This document shows positions 36,391-45,760 of a stretch of DNA of 64,000 nt, in pieces. Each line of letters starts with the position of its first letter. Within the stretch, counting starts at the first letter, position 1. This DNA comes from an uncultured Enterobacteriaceae bacterium (GTDB lineage: Bacteria > Pseudomonadota > Gammaproteobacteria > Enterobacterales > Enterobacteriaceae), in NCBI GenBank assembly GCA_936920625.1, contig CAKZHC010000050.1, forward strand, positions 25,476 to 89,475, written 5' to 3'. Both the position numbers and the translations under genes were made by a program. The notes beneath the pieces are model-generated. The model was not told where the DNA came from and did not search any database. It saw only the letters and a program-made list of their open reading frames with translations.

Positions 36391-36423
36391 GCCGCAGCCT
36401 GAAGAGTGTAAATTGTACTCTGC

Positions 36424-37239
36424 ATGAAGAAAAAACGTGCTTTTCTTAAATGGGCAGGGGGTAAATTCCTGTTAGTGGATACGATTCAGCGCCATTTACC
36501 TGAGGGTGAGTGTCTTATTGAGCCTTTCGTTGGTGCTGGGTCAGTATTTCTCAACACTAATTATTCCCGCTATATTCTGGCAGATATTAATTGTGATTTG
36601 ATCAATCTTTATAATATCGTCAAGAATCGAGCCAGCCAGTTTGTGTCTGATGCTCAGCAGCTGTTCAATGATGGAAGTAATTCAGCTAATGTTTTTTATG
36701 CCCACCGGCGGCGCTTTAATCAAAGTAGCGACGATTACGAGAAGGCATTGCTATTCCTTTATCTGAACAGATTCTGTTTCAATGGATTGTGTCGTTATAA
36801 TCTGCGAGGCCAGTTTAATGTACCCTTTGGCCGTTATCTACGGCCCTATTTTCCCCATGATGAGCTTTTTTATTTTGCTGAACGCGCTCAAAATGCAACT
36901 TTTGTCTGTGAGTCATACGATGTAACGTTAAGTAAAGCTGAACCTGGGGCTGTTGTTTATTGTGATCCGCCCTATGCTCCGCTTACGGCTACCGCTAACT
37001 TTACCTCTTACCATACCAATAGTTTTACTCAGTATGAACAGCAACATCTGGCAATGCTTGCGACAAAACTCTCAGCAGAGAGTCAAATACCAGTACTGAT
37101 ATCTAACCATGACACTCCTCTAATCAGAGAGTGGTATCAGGCAGCGTACAGACTGATAAAAATTCAGGCACGGCGCTCTATCAGCAGCCAGAGTAATGGA
37201 CGTGTAAAAGTTGACGAAATACTAGCGATTTACTGCTGA
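36424..37239 (+). CDS. dam: DNA adenine methylase (GATC)
   Basis: 271 aa, near E. coli length (278). The SAM motif FLKWAGGK opens the protein, and the catalytic motif IV DPPY is seen in VVYCDPPYAPL. EPFVGAGSVF and FNVPFGRY are also conserved. It methylates adenine in GATC for mismatch-repair strand choice, replication timing and gene regulation. Sits between damX and rpe as in relatives. Confidence 0.97.
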   Translation: MKKKRAFLKWAGGKFLLVDTIQRHLPEGECLIEPFVGAGSVFLNTNYSRYILADINCDLINLYNIVKNRASQFVSDAQQLFNDGSNSANVFYAHRRRFNQSSDDYEKALLFLYLNRFCFNGLCRYNLRGQFNVPFGRYLRPYFPHDELFYFAERAQNATFVCESYDVTLSKAEPGAVVYCDPPYAPLTATANFTSYHTNSFTQYEQQHLAMLATKLSAESQIPVLISNHDTPLIREWYQAAYRLIKIQARRSISSQSNGRVKVDEILAIYC

Positions 37240-37304
37240 GTACACAGGGGAATCAGAGAGATAAGCTAACTGCCATACATCAGGCACAGAACCGGGAGAA
37301 ATGG

Positions 37305-37991
37305 ATGAAAAACTATTTGATTGCACCGTCAATTTTATCTGCAGATTTTGCTCGATTAGGTGAGGACACTGCCAAAGTGTTGGCCGCAGGGGGAGACGTT
37401 GTTCATTTTGATGTTATGGATAACCACTATGTGCCGAATCTTACCATGGGGCCAATGGCGTTAAAAGCACTTCGGGATTACGGTATTACAGCACCAATCG
37501 ATGTTCATTTGATGGTAAAGCCCGTTGATCGGCTGGTTTCAGATTTTGCGCAAGCTGGGGCAAGTTATATCACTTTTCACCCTGAGGCATCGGAACACGT
37601 TGATCGCACGCTGGAGTTAATAAGAGATCATGGTTGTAAGGCGGGGCTGGCATTTAACCCGGCAACACCACTCAATTATCTTGATTTTGTGATGGATAAG
37701 CTGGATACAATTTTGCTGATGTCTGTTAATCCTGGGTTTGGTGGTCAGTCGTTTATCCCATCAACACTGGCAAAATTGCGTCAGGGGCGCCAGCGGATCA
37801 ACGAGAGTGGTTTTACCATAAAACTTGAGGTAGATGGCGGTGTCAGGATAGAGAATATCGCAGAAATTGCTGCGGCGGGAGCGGATATGTTTGTGGCTGG
37901 CTCAGCTATTTTTGGCCAGTCAGATTATAAAGTTGTCATTGACGCAATGCGCGCTGAACTTGAAAAGACTCGTCATGGTTCGTTTCACTAG
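37305..37991 (+). CDS. rpe: Ribulose-phosphate 3-epimerase
   Basis: 228 aa. Conserved blocks are IAPSILSADFARLGED, HFDVMDNHYVPNLTMGP, DVHLMV, NPGFGGQSFIP and the phosphate-binding EVDGGV. It interconverts ribulose-5-P and xylulose-5-P in the pentose phosphate pathway. The 3' end overlaps the gph start by 17 bp. Confidence 0.97.
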   Translation: MKNYLIAPSILSADFARLGEDTAKVLAAGGDVVHFDVMDNHYVPNLTMGPMALKALRDYGITAPIDVHLMVKPVDRLVSDFAQAGASYITFHPEASEHVDRTLELIRDHGCKAGLAFNPATPLNYLDFVMDKLDTILLMSVNPGFGGQSFIPSTLAKLRQGRQRINESGFTIKLEVDGGVRIENIAEIAAAGADMFVAGSAIFGQSDYKVVIDAMRAELEKTRHGSFH

Positions 37992-38665
37992 CATTCGGGC
38001 GGTGGCATTCGATCTTGATGGCACGCTGGTAGATAGTGCTCCTGAGCTGGCGGATGCGGTAATACAGGTATTTAGTGATCTCAAACTGCCCGCACCCAAA
38101 GCTGAGGATATTGTCAGCTGAGGATATTGTCGGCTGGATTGGTAATGGTGCCGATGCGATGATAACTGAAGCATTGCGTTTTGTGCTAAATCACGAACCA
38201 CTGCCCAAACAGATCCATGATGCCAGGGGGCTATTTGACAGGCACTATGCCAGTGCCATTAAAGGCAGCCAGCTGTACGCGGGAGTGATTGAAACGTTAA
38301 GAGTACTTGCAGAACACGCTTTCCCGCTCGCAGTAGTAACTAATAAACCCACACAGTTTGTTGCACCACTGCTTGAGGCTACTGGAATCTCTGGCTATTT
38401 TTCATTAATCGTCGGTGGCGATGATGTGATAGCAAAAAAACCTGACCCGGCTTCACTGCTTCTGGTACTGGATAATTTTGGTCTGCCTTCATGCAACCTG
38501 TTGTTCGTCGGCGACTCGCGGAATGATATTCTCGCAGCGCAGGCGGCCGGATGCCCTTGTGCAGGGCTCATATACGGCTATAACTTTGGTCAGCCGATAG
38601 AAAGCAGTCACCCTGACGTTGTACTGACACATTTTAATCAGCTTCTGCCCATACTTGGGCTATAA
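37975..38665 (+). pseudogene. gph: Phosphoglycolate phosphatase Gph, frameshifted by a 16-bp duplication
   Basis: From the ATG at 37975 the frame reads VRFTSIRAVAFDLDGTLVDS (HAD motif I intact) and stops at TGA 38119-38121. A second frame resumes exactly at the homologous point and runs to 38665 with VVTNKPT, KKPDP and FVGDSRNDILAAQAAGCP (HAD motifs II-IV). The cause is a direct duplication of GCTGAGGATATTGTC plus one base at 38101-38132. Removing one 16-base copy restores an uninterrupted AEDIVGWIGNG. Gph clears 2-phosphoglycolate formed at damaged 3' DNA ends. Confidence 0.9.
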
Positions 38666-38681
38666 ATCAGGATATAGAGTT

Positions 38682-39686
38682 ATGAGTAAACCCATCGTAT
38701 TTAGTGGTGCACAACCCTCTGGTGAACTGACTTTAGGCAACTATCTGGGGGCGCTACGCCAGTGGGCCCAGATGCAGGATGAATATCAGTGCATATATTG
38801 CATTGTAGATCTTCATGCCATTACTGTACGTCAGGAACCGGAAGCCTTGCGCAGAGCTACACTCGATACGCTGGCACTCTACCTAGCGTGCGGTATTGAT
38901 CCGGCCAGAAGTATAATATTTGTTCAATCCCATGTACCTCAGCATACTCAGCTAAGCTGGGTGCTCAACTGTTACAGTTATTTTGGTGAATTGAGCCGTA
39001 TGACACAGTTCAAGGATAAATCCTCGCGCTACCAGGAAAATATCAATGCTGGTTTATTTGACTACCCGGTACTGATGGCTGCGGATATTTTGCTCTATCA
39101 GAGCTGTCAGGTACCCGTAGGGGAGGATCAAAAACAGCATCTGGAATTAAGTCGTGATGTCGCTTTACGCTTCAACGCTCTGTATGGCGATGTGTTCACT
39201 ATTCCTGAACCGTTTATCCCTGCATCAGGTGCCCGCATTATGTCTCTGCTGGAGCCAACTAAAAAGATGTCTAAGTCGGATGATAATTTTAACAATGTCA
39301 TAGGATTGCTTGAAGATCCTAAATCGGTTGCCAAAAAGATCAGCCGTGCGGTTACTGATTCAGATCAGCCACCGATGGTACGCTATGATCCCGTGAGTAA
39401 AGCAGGTGTATCTAACTTACTGGATATTCTCTCAGGTGTTACAGGGAGGGGCATTGCAGAGCTGGAAGCGGAATTCACTGGCAAAATGTATGGGCATCTG
39501 AAGCAGGCAGTAGCAGAAGCACTCTCCGGGATGCTCGGTGAGTTGCAGGAGCGTTACCATCGCTACCGTAACGATGAGGCTCTGCTCAATACTGTAATGC
39601 GGGAGGGTGCGGAACGCGCGCGAGTTATGGCTCAGCAAACATTAGAAAAAGTTTATGATGCAATAGGGCTGGTGGCTCAATCATGA
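38682..39686 (+). CDS. trpS: Tryptophanyl-tRNA synthetase
   Basis: 334 aa, full length, from the ATG at 38682 (MSKPIVFSGAQPSGELTLGN). The class I signatures are TLGN in place of HIGH and KMSKS in KKMSKSDDN. It charges tRNA-Trp and is essential. Last gene of the damX-dam-rpe-gph-trpS run; a strong terminator follows. Confidence 0.98.
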   Translation: MSKPIVFSGAQPSGELTLGNYLGALRQWAQMQDEYQCIYCIVDLHAITVRQEPEALRRATLDTLALYLACGIDPARSIIFVQSHVPQHTQLSWVLNCYSYFGELSRMTQFKDKSSRYQENINAGLFDYPVLMAADILLYQSCQVPVGEDQKQHLELSRDVALRFNALYGDVFTIPEPFIPASGARIMSLLEPTKKMSKSDDNFNNVIGLLEDPKSVAKKISRAVTDSDQPPMVRYDPVSKAGVSNLLDILSGVTGRGIAELEAEFTGKMYGHLKQAVAEALSGMLGELQERYHRYRNDEALLNTVMREGAERARVMAQQTLEKVYDAIGLVAQS

Positions 39687-39699
39687 TCACATCAGACTG

Positions 39700-39722
39700 A
39701 CAGGGCTGCCCGCCCTGTTTTC
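39700..39722 (+). terminator. Rho-independent terminator after trpS
   Basis: Perfect 7-bp stem ACAGGGC/GCCCTGT with a 5-base loop followed by T residues. It separates trpS from codA. Confidence 0.8.
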
Positions 39723-39796
39723 ATAACGATTACTTAACTATTCTGCCAGTAACACATATCAGAGCAGGCCGATCATCACAGCTACAGGAGACAGCT

Positions 39797-41077
39797 ATGT
39801 ATATTTTGCCGTTGAAAAGGATCACCCACTTACGCTTGCCAGGGCAGGAAGGGTTATGGCAACTCGATATCAGTGATGGTCAGATTGCACGGGTTGGCCC
39901 ACAATTAAAAGATTGTCCCCAGGATGAGCATACACTAAACGGCGAGGGTGGTCTGGCATTGCCGCCTTTGGTTGAACCGCATATTCATCTGGATACCACG
40001 CAGACTGCCGGGGAACCAGCCTGGAACGAATCGGGCACACTTTTTGAAGGGATTGAGCGCTGGTCAGAACGTAAAGCATTGCTGAGCCATGAGGATGTTA
40101 AAATCCGGGCAAAGCAGACCCTGAAGTGGCAAATTGCCCAGGGAATCCAATATGTGCGCACACATGTGGATGTTTCAGACCCTTCTCTAACCGCACTCAA
40201 AGCAATGCTTGACGTGAAACAGGAGTTAGCACCCTGGATAGATATTCAGATAGTAGCGTTTCCTCAGGAGGGGATCCTCTCTTATCCTGATGGTGAAAGT
40301 TTACTGGAGAAGGCGCTCATACTGGGTGCTGATGTGGTAGGCGCTATCCCGCATTATGAGTTTACTCGTGAGTGTGGCGTTGAGTCCCTTTACATTGCCT
40401 TCAGGCTGGCTCAGAAGTATCAGCGGCAGGTGGATATTCATTGTGATGAGACTGATGATGATCAGTCGCGTTTCGTTGAAACTGTCGCCGCTCTGGCGCA
40501 TCGTGAAAAAATGGGGCCACGCGTCACAGCCAGCCATACAACCGCCATGCACTCCTACAACGGCGCTTATGTATCACGGTTGTTTCGGTTGCTTAAATTG
40601 TCGGGTATCAATTTCGTAGCTAACCCGCTGGTTAACATTCATCTGCAAGGGCGTTGCGATGATTATCCAAAACGACGAGGAGTCACACGGGTTAAAGAGA
40701 TGCTGGCAGCGGGGATTAATGTTTGCTTTGGCCACGATAACATATTCGATCCGTGGTATCCGCTTGGTACTGCTAGCATGTTACAGGTATTGCACATGGG
40801 TCTGCATGTCTGTCAGCTAATGGGTTTTGACCAGATTATTTCCGGGCTTGATTTGGTTACTTATAATAGTGCTCGTACTTTACAGCTGCCGCAGTACGGC
40901 ATTCAGACGGGTAATCAGGCTAATCTGATTATCCTGCCTGCTGAGAATGGATTCGATGCAGTACGACGTCAGGTATCGGTGCGTTATTCAATTCGGGCAG
41001 GAAAGATCATTGCTGCCACTCAGCCTGTTACAACGCATATTTATATCGGGGAACAGGAATCAGTCAGTTTTATTTAA
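39797..41077 (+). CDS. codA: Cytosine deaminase CodA
   Basis: 426 aa (E. coli 427). Amidohydrolase metal site PHIHLDTTQTAG; substrate and metal residues in IDIHCDETDDDQSRF-like, ASHTTAMHSYNGAY and FGHDNIFDPWYPLGT segments. It converts cytosine to uracil and ammonia, and related purines or pyrimidine analogues in some cases. In E. coli codA is co-transcribed with the permease codB; here it stands alone between trpS and tsgA, a spot where E. coli has nir, cysG, frl and other genes. AGGAG precedes the ATG. Confidence 0.97.
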   Translation: MYILPLKRITHLRLPGQEGLWQLDISDGQIARVGPQLKDCPQDEHTLNGEGGLALPPLVEPHIHLDTTQTAGEPAWNESGTLFEGIERWSERKALLSHEDVKIRAKQTLKWQIAQGIQYVRTHVDVSDPSLTALKAMLDVKQELAPWIDIQIVAFPQEGILSYPDGESLLEKALILGADVVGAIPHYEFTRECGVESLYIAFRLAQKYQRQVDIHCDETDDDQSRFVETVAALAHREKMGPRVTASHTTAMHSYNGAYVSRLFRLLKLSGINFVANPLVNIHLQGRCDDYPKRRGVTRVKEMLAAGINVCFGHDNIFDPWYPLGTASMLQVLHMGLHVCQLMGFDQIISGLDLVTYNSARTLQLPQYGIQTGNQANLIILPAENGFDAVRRQVSVRYSIRAGKIIAATQPVTTHIYIGEQESVSFI

Positions 41078-41090
41078 TAGTGAAACTGTT

Positions 41091-41111
41091 GCCCCTTCAT
41101 TGCTAAGGGGC
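41091..41111. terminator. Hairpin between convergent codA and tsgA
   Basis: GCCCCTT (41091-41097) pairs with AAGGGGC (41105-41111), a 7-bp stem with a 7-base loop. No T-run follows on either strand, so it is a weak or factor-dependent bidirectional terminator. Confidence 0.45.
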
Positions 41112-41122
41112 TGAGTGAGCTA

Positions 41123-42307
41123 TTAATGTCCATAGTAGTTATGGTTGCGATGTTTTGTGACAAAACCGAGTAGCAGACACATTATAAATACAATCGCGTA
41201 GAGTCCTGTTGCTGTCATTAGCGCAGCATGGGCCCCCGCTTTTTTCACAATGGGTCCGGTAATGACAAAAGTTAACATCGTGCCAACGGTACCGCAGGTG
41301 AGAATAAAATTGATTAGTTTAGGTGACGGGACTTTGGTTTGTAGTGAGCCGAGCGTGATAATAGAGGTATAAATCGCGCTGGAGAAGAAACCCAGTGCCA
41401 CAATTATCAACCTGAGCCAGGCTGGATCACTGTAGCTGATAAATAGATACATCAGTGATGTTGCCAGCAGCGCAAGCGTAGTGACGATGTGCTGGAGATC
41501 AAAAAAACGTAAGATAGCGCTAAAAGTCCACATACCAATCATATATGCGGTCCAGAAACTGCCCACCAGATTACCAGCCTGAAGCAGGTCCATATTCAGA
41601 TCTCTTTTGACATGTTCCGGTACCCAGGCAATAAAGCTCAGTTGGCCAAGAATGTAGCAGAGCGCTGCAATCGCGAGTAACAACACGCCAGCCCCCCATT
41701 TTTCATTTTGTTGTGGTGCGGAATTATCAACGGCTTTTTTACTCAGCGCGGGAAAATCAACGTTGAGCGTCAGTACAAATATCGCCAGATAGATAATTCC
41801 TATGCAGATATAAACCCAGTACCAGGGCAGGGAGTGGGCCAGCAAAAAAGCAGCTAACAGAGGGAACACCATACCTGCCATGCTAAAGAATGAGTCGGTG
41901 AATAGCAGTCGTGAGCCGCGCTGACGGCCTTCGTAAAGGTGAGTGATTAGAAAAGTTCCTATCGACATAGTAATACCACTAACCACCCCCATAGTGAACA
42001 TACTTGCAGAGAAAACGGCCAGATTCCCGGAGGCAACAAGCCCCCATATGGCCAGGACTATCAGCACGAAACCGAATATTAACTGGCGTCTTAGCGGAAT
42101 GATCTCCATAAGCCAGGCGTTTAGAATAATGGCGACTAAAATCCCACTGTTAAGAAATGTGAATGTATTACTCATTTCCGAAATGGATAAATGAAAATGA
42201 TTAGCAATATTATCCATCACCACACCGGTGATAATAATGAGTGCGCCAGTCAAAGCATAGGATAAATAACCAATCCACGTTAATCCAATACGATTAAATC
42301 TCGTCAT
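41123..42307 (-). CDS. tsgA: TsgA, MFS transporter
   Basis: 394 aa (E. coli 393) with about twelve hydrophobic segments of an MFS permease. It matches the TsgA opening IGLTWIGYLSYALTGALIII. Substrate is not established in the literature as far as I recall. Divergent from ppiA and convergent with codA. Confidence 0.92.
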   Translation of the reverse strand: MTRFNRIGLTWIGYLSYALTGALIIITGVVMDNIANHFHLSISEMSNTFTFLNSGILVAIILNAWLMEIIPLRRQLIFGFVLIVLAIWGLVASGNLAVFSASMFTMGVVSGITMSIGTFLITHLYEGRQRGSRLLFTDSFFSMAGMVFPLLAAFLLAHSLPWYWVYICIGIIYLAIFVLTLNVDFPALSKKAVDNSAPQQNEKWGAGVLLLAIAALCYILGQLSFIAWVPEHVKRDLNMDLLQAGNLVGSFWTAYMIGMWTFSAILRFFDLQHIVTTLALLATSLMYLFISYSDPAWLRLIIVALGFFSSAIYTSIITLGSLQTKVPSPKLINFILTCGTVGTMLTFVITGPIVKKAGAHAALMTATGLYAIVFIMCLLLGFVTKHRNHNYYGH

Positions 42308-42611
42308 AAATCAAACCTAGTGAATTTTATATAGATATTTTTATTAAACGGCGGGATTGTAGCCAGAGTGAAGATTTACATAAATGATTATTAGAGTAAT
42401 AAGCTCCACATAGAGCGAAAGTATGATTACGATCACCATTTCAACGTTAATTTGCCATCATGGATGATCGTTGTCGTGGTGGTTGTTTTGCGAGTGTTGA
42501 TGGTCAGTATTTGATTTATTCATATAAAAAATAAAAGGCTGGAATGGCTTATCATCCCCCTTTAAAATCAGCGGCAAAACTTGTCTGTTATCAGATTTGA
42601 AGGAAAGCAAC

Positions 42612-43172
42612 GTGCTCAAATATCTTCTGGCAGCCGCAGCCCTGTTACTCACAACATCAGCACTGGCTGCAACAAACGGTACTTTCGTTTTGTTCACAAC
42701 ATCGGCCGGTAATATCGAACTTGAACTCAATGACCGGCAGGCACCGCTGACGGTCAGAAATTTTGTCAATTATGTCAATCAGGGGTTTTACAATGGCACA
42801 CTCTTTCATCGTGTTATACCGGGTTTTATGATCCAGGGGGGTGGCTTCACTGATGCAATGCAGCAAAAGCTCGCGGGTGCGCCAGTAAAGAATGAGGCGG
42901 ATAACGGTCTGCTAAACAGACGCGGTGGTATCGCGATGGCGCGGACGGAAGATAAAGACAGCGCAACCAGCCAGTTTTTCATCAATGTTGCTGATAATGC
43001 TTTTCTGGATCACAACCAGAAGCAGGCTGGTTATGCCGTTTTTGGCCGGGTCATTAGGGGTATGGAAGTGGCCGACCAGATTTTTCATAAGCCGACCCAT
43101 CAGGTCGGGCCATATCAAAATGTTCCAGAGCAGCCGATTGTGTTGTTGTCGGCAAAAATCATTACGGGCTGA
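42612..43172 (+). CDS. ppiA: Periplasmic peptidyl-prolyl cis-trans isomerase PpiA (cyclophilin)
   Basis: 186 aa from a GTG at 42612; AAGGAAA sits 6 bases upstream and the signal peptide (LKYLLAAAALLLTTSALAA) starts there. The cyclophilin core has FHRVIPGFMIQGGGFT and SQFFINVADNAFLDH. It catalyses proline isomerisation in the periplasm. Followed by fic without the yhfG gene found in E. coli. Confidence 0.95.
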   Translation: MLKYLLAAAALLLTTSALAATNGTFVLFTTSAGNIELELNDRQAPLTVRNFVNYVNQGFYNGTLFHRVIPGFMIQGGGFTDAMQQKLAGAPVKNEADNGLLNRRGGIAMARTEDKDSATSQFFINVADNAFLDHNQKQAGYAVFGRVIRGMEVADQIFHKPTHQVGPYQNVPEQPIVLLSAKIITG

Positions 43173-43269
43173 CCTTTTCGAATGCGACCTGATGGCTGCC
43201 TGGCGGTGAACAGCAAAACAAAATATTGCCAGTTATACTTACTGCATACACCGTTGCAGAGGGGGCGGT

Positions 43270-43815
43270 ATGACTTATTTCACCGACAGTAAAAAACAGC
43301 TTTTATGGCAGAGAAGACGGGCTGAGAATCTGCTGGCCAGTTTGCAGCTGACTGGGACAGAGCTGGAACTTGGCACACCTAATCCTGGATTGTCTCACCT
43401 CTGTTCGTTGCATAAAGCACTTTACGGGGAAGCGCTCGATGATGCTGGAAAATTGCGCCAGGTGAATATTGAGCTCAATGACGTTCCCTGCTGCCACTAT
43501 GAGTACCTCGAGCAACAGGGAAATGAGTTAATGAACTTACTGGAGGAGGAACCACTGGGGCAACTCCCCAAGAATAAACTTATTAAATGGCTTAGCTGGT
43601 TTTATACAGAGTTAAGTGTGCTTTCCCCATTCCGCTGTGGTAATGCCCGTACCCTTCGTCTTTTTTTTGAACAACTAATCATTCATGCGGGCTTTGATGT
43701 CCGATGGGGGAAAGTCAGTGCTCAGCACTGGAACCGGGCGCTGGCTAACAGTGTGTCAGGGCAGTCTGAAGAGATGGAAGTTGTGTTTGGCAAAGTGGTG
43801 AGTGTTCCCAAATAA
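43270..43815 (+). CDS. fic: Fic-domain protein with a degenerate active site
   Basis: 181 aa (E. coli Fic 200); the N-terminal 15-20 residues of the family are absent. The Fic core is clear (LCSLHKALYG, GKLRQVNIELNDVPCCHYEYL, LSWFYTELSVL). The catalytic motif HPF..GNGR..R appears at residues 119-130 as SPFRCGNARTLR: the catalytic His is Ser, the acidic residue is Cys, and the second Gly is Ala. AMPylation would not be expected. The small partner YhfG, which pairs with Fic in E. coli, is missing. The frame is intact, so it may be a pre-pseudogene or have a non-catalytic role. Confidence 0.9.
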   Translation: MTYFTDSKKQLLWQRRRAENLLASLQLTGTELELGTPNPGLSHLCSLHKALYGEALDDAGKLRQVNIELNDVPCCHYEYLEQQGNELMNLLEEEPLGQLPKNKLIKWLSWFYTELSVLSPFRCGNARTLRLFFEQLIIHAGFDVRWGKVSAQHWNRALANSVSGQSEEMEVVFGKVVSVPK

Positions 43816-43859
43816 AATGAGTAGAATAGGTGGGATGCTCTATCTGGCCGGGAGGACTT

Positions 43860-44435
43860 GTGCTGCTACTCATTGATAACTACGATTCATTTACTTGGAA
43901 TCTTCATCAGTACTTTTGTCAGCTGGGGTGTGATGTAGAGGTATATCGCAATGATGCAATCACTCTTGCAGAAATTGATGCACGCAAACCTAGTCATCTG
44001 GTGATATCGCCTGGTCCCCGAACCCCTGATAAAGCGGGTATATCACTGGCCGCTGTTCGTCATTTCGCCGGTGTTCTGCCGATACTGGGTGTTTGCCTGG
44101 GTCATCAGACTCTGGCCCAGGCTTTTGGCGGGCGGATTGTACCGGCGCATCGGGTGATGCATGGCAAAATTTCCAAAATTACACATCAGCAACAGGGCAT
44201 CTTTCGCGGGCTTAACCAGCCTTTGACCGTGACACGTTATCATTCTCTCATCGTTGATGCAGAGACTTTGCCGCCCTGTTTTGAGGTTACCGCCTGGAGT
44301 AAGCAGGCTGGGGAACAGGATGAAATAATGGCAATCCGGCATCGGGATTTACCGCTGGAGGGGGTGCAGTTTCACCCTGAAAGTATCATGAGCGAGCAGG
44401 GCCATCAACTGCTCGATAATTTTCTCCAGTTATAG
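43860..44435 (+). CDS. pabA: Aminodeoxychorismate synthase glutamine amidotransferase PabA
   Basis: 191 aa from a GTG at 43860, with GGGAGG 5 bases upstream; the product starts LLLIDNYDSFTWNLHQYF. The amidotransferase triad is present: Cys in GVCLGHQ, and His and Glu in VQFHPES. It supplies ammonia from glutamine to PabB for p-aminobenzoate and folate. Upstream of argD and downstream of fic, the conserved order. Confidence 0.96.
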   Translation: MLLLIDNYDSFTWNLHQYFCQLGCDVEVYRNDAITLAEIDARKPSHLVISPGPRTPDKAGISLAAVRHFAGVLPILGVCLGHQTLAQAFGGRIVPAHRVMHGKISKITHQQQGIFRGLNQPLTVTRYHSLIVDAETLPPCFEVTAWSKQAGEQDEIMAIRHRDLPLEGVQFHPESIMSEQGHQLLDNFLQL

Positions 44436-44507
44436 TCAGGTTGCCTTTGCACAGCTTTCGCGGCATAGTCATTGGCTACTATTTTCATTTTGGTCTGGAT
44501 CGAAACG

Positions 44508-45737
44508 ATGAGGTCAGATATATCAGAAGAATCAGCGGTAATACGGTCCACATTTGATGATGTTATTCTGCCTGTTTATGCCCCAGCGCAATTTGTTCCC
44601 GTCAGAGGTCAGGGGAGCAGGGTTTGGGATCAGCAGGGTAAAGGGTACATCGATTTTTCAGGTGGTATAGCGGTAACCGCACTGGGCCATTGCCATCCAC
44701 AGCTGGTTGATGCACTAAAAAAGCAGGGTGAAATCTTATGGCACATCAGTAACGTCTATACTAATGAACCCTCGCTTCGTCTGGCCCGTAAACTAATAGC
44801 CGCTACTTTTGCCGAGAGAGTATTCTTTGCTAATTCTGGTGCGGAAGCCAACGAGGCGGCATTTAAGCTCGCGCGTTATTACGCTGGAAAAACATACAGC
44901 CCAGACAAAACTAAAATTATCTCATTTCACAATGCGTTTCATGGCAGGACACTTTTCACTGTCACGGTTGGCGGGCAGCGAAAATATTCAGAAGGCTTTG
45001 GCCCAACCCCCACTGACATTGTTCATGTTCCTTTTAATGATCTGCTCGCAGTAAAAGCGGAGATTGACGATAACACTTGTGCCATCGTTGTTGAGCCGAT
45101 TCAGGGGGAGGGAGGCGTTATTGCTGCCAGCCCCTCTTTTCTGGCTGGGCTACGGGAATTATGCGATCAACACAACGCATTACTAATTTTCGATGAGGTG
45201 CAGAGTGGCATGGGGCGAAGCGGGAAACTGTTCGCTTATGAGCATTATCACGTTGTGCCCGATATTCTCACAACGGCAAAAGCGTTAGGAGGAGGGTTTC
45301 CAATAAGCGCTATGCTGACCACTAATAAGATTGCCTCGGTAATGGCCCCTGGCGTACATGGTACAACTTATGGGGGTAATCCATTGGCTTGTGCAATTGC
45401 AGAGGTAGCGTTGGATATCATCAATACTCCCGCGATACTGGAAGGCGTAGACGTCCGCCGCGACCTTTTTGTAACGGCCCTGAACATCATCAATGTACGG
45501 TTATCTCTTTTCAGCGATATTCGGGGTATGGGGCTGCTCATTGGTGCAGCGCTTAAAGCCCCTTATGTCGATAAAATTAATGACATCATCGATACGGCTA
45601 TCACTGAGGGTGTCATGGTTCTGACTGCGGGCAGTGGTGTTCTCCGTTTCACGCCGTCACTAATTATTGATACGGCCGATATTGAAGAGGGGATGAGGCG
45701 TTTTGCGGTGGCGCTGGAGAAAGTGTTTAACACGTAA
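44508..45737 (+). CDS. argD: Acetylornithine / succinyldiaminopimelate aminotransferase ArgD
   Basis: 409 aa from the ATG at 44508 (E. coli 406). The PLP-binding lysine is in TTAKALGGGFPIS, with NSGAEANEAAFKLAR, FHNAFHGRT and DEVQSGMGR also conserved. It acts in arginine and lysine biosynthesis. An upstream in-frame ATG at 44472 is less likely because it extends past the family's N-terminus. Confidence 0.97.
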   Translation: MRSDISEESAVIRSTFDDVILPVYAPAQFVPVRGQGSRVWDQQGKGYIDFSGGIAVTALGHCHPQLVDALKKQGEILWHISNVYTNEPSLRLARKLIAATFAERVFFANSGAEANEAAFKLARYYAGKTYSPDKTKIISFHNAFHGRTLFTVTVGGQRKYSEGFGPTPTDIVHVPFNDLLAVKAEIDDNTCAIVVEPIQGEGGVIAASPSFLAGLRELCDQHNALLIFDEVQSGMGRSGKLFAYEHYHVVPDILTTAKALGGGFPISAMLTTNKIASVMAPGVHGTTYGGNPLACAIAEVALDIINTPAILEGVDVRRDLFVTALNIINVRLSLFSDIRGMGLLIGAALKAPYVDKINDIIDTAITEGVMVLTAGSGVLRFTPSLIIDTADIEEGMRRFAVALEKVFNT

Positions 45738-45760
45738 TCAATCTCTGCCACTGGTCTGGC

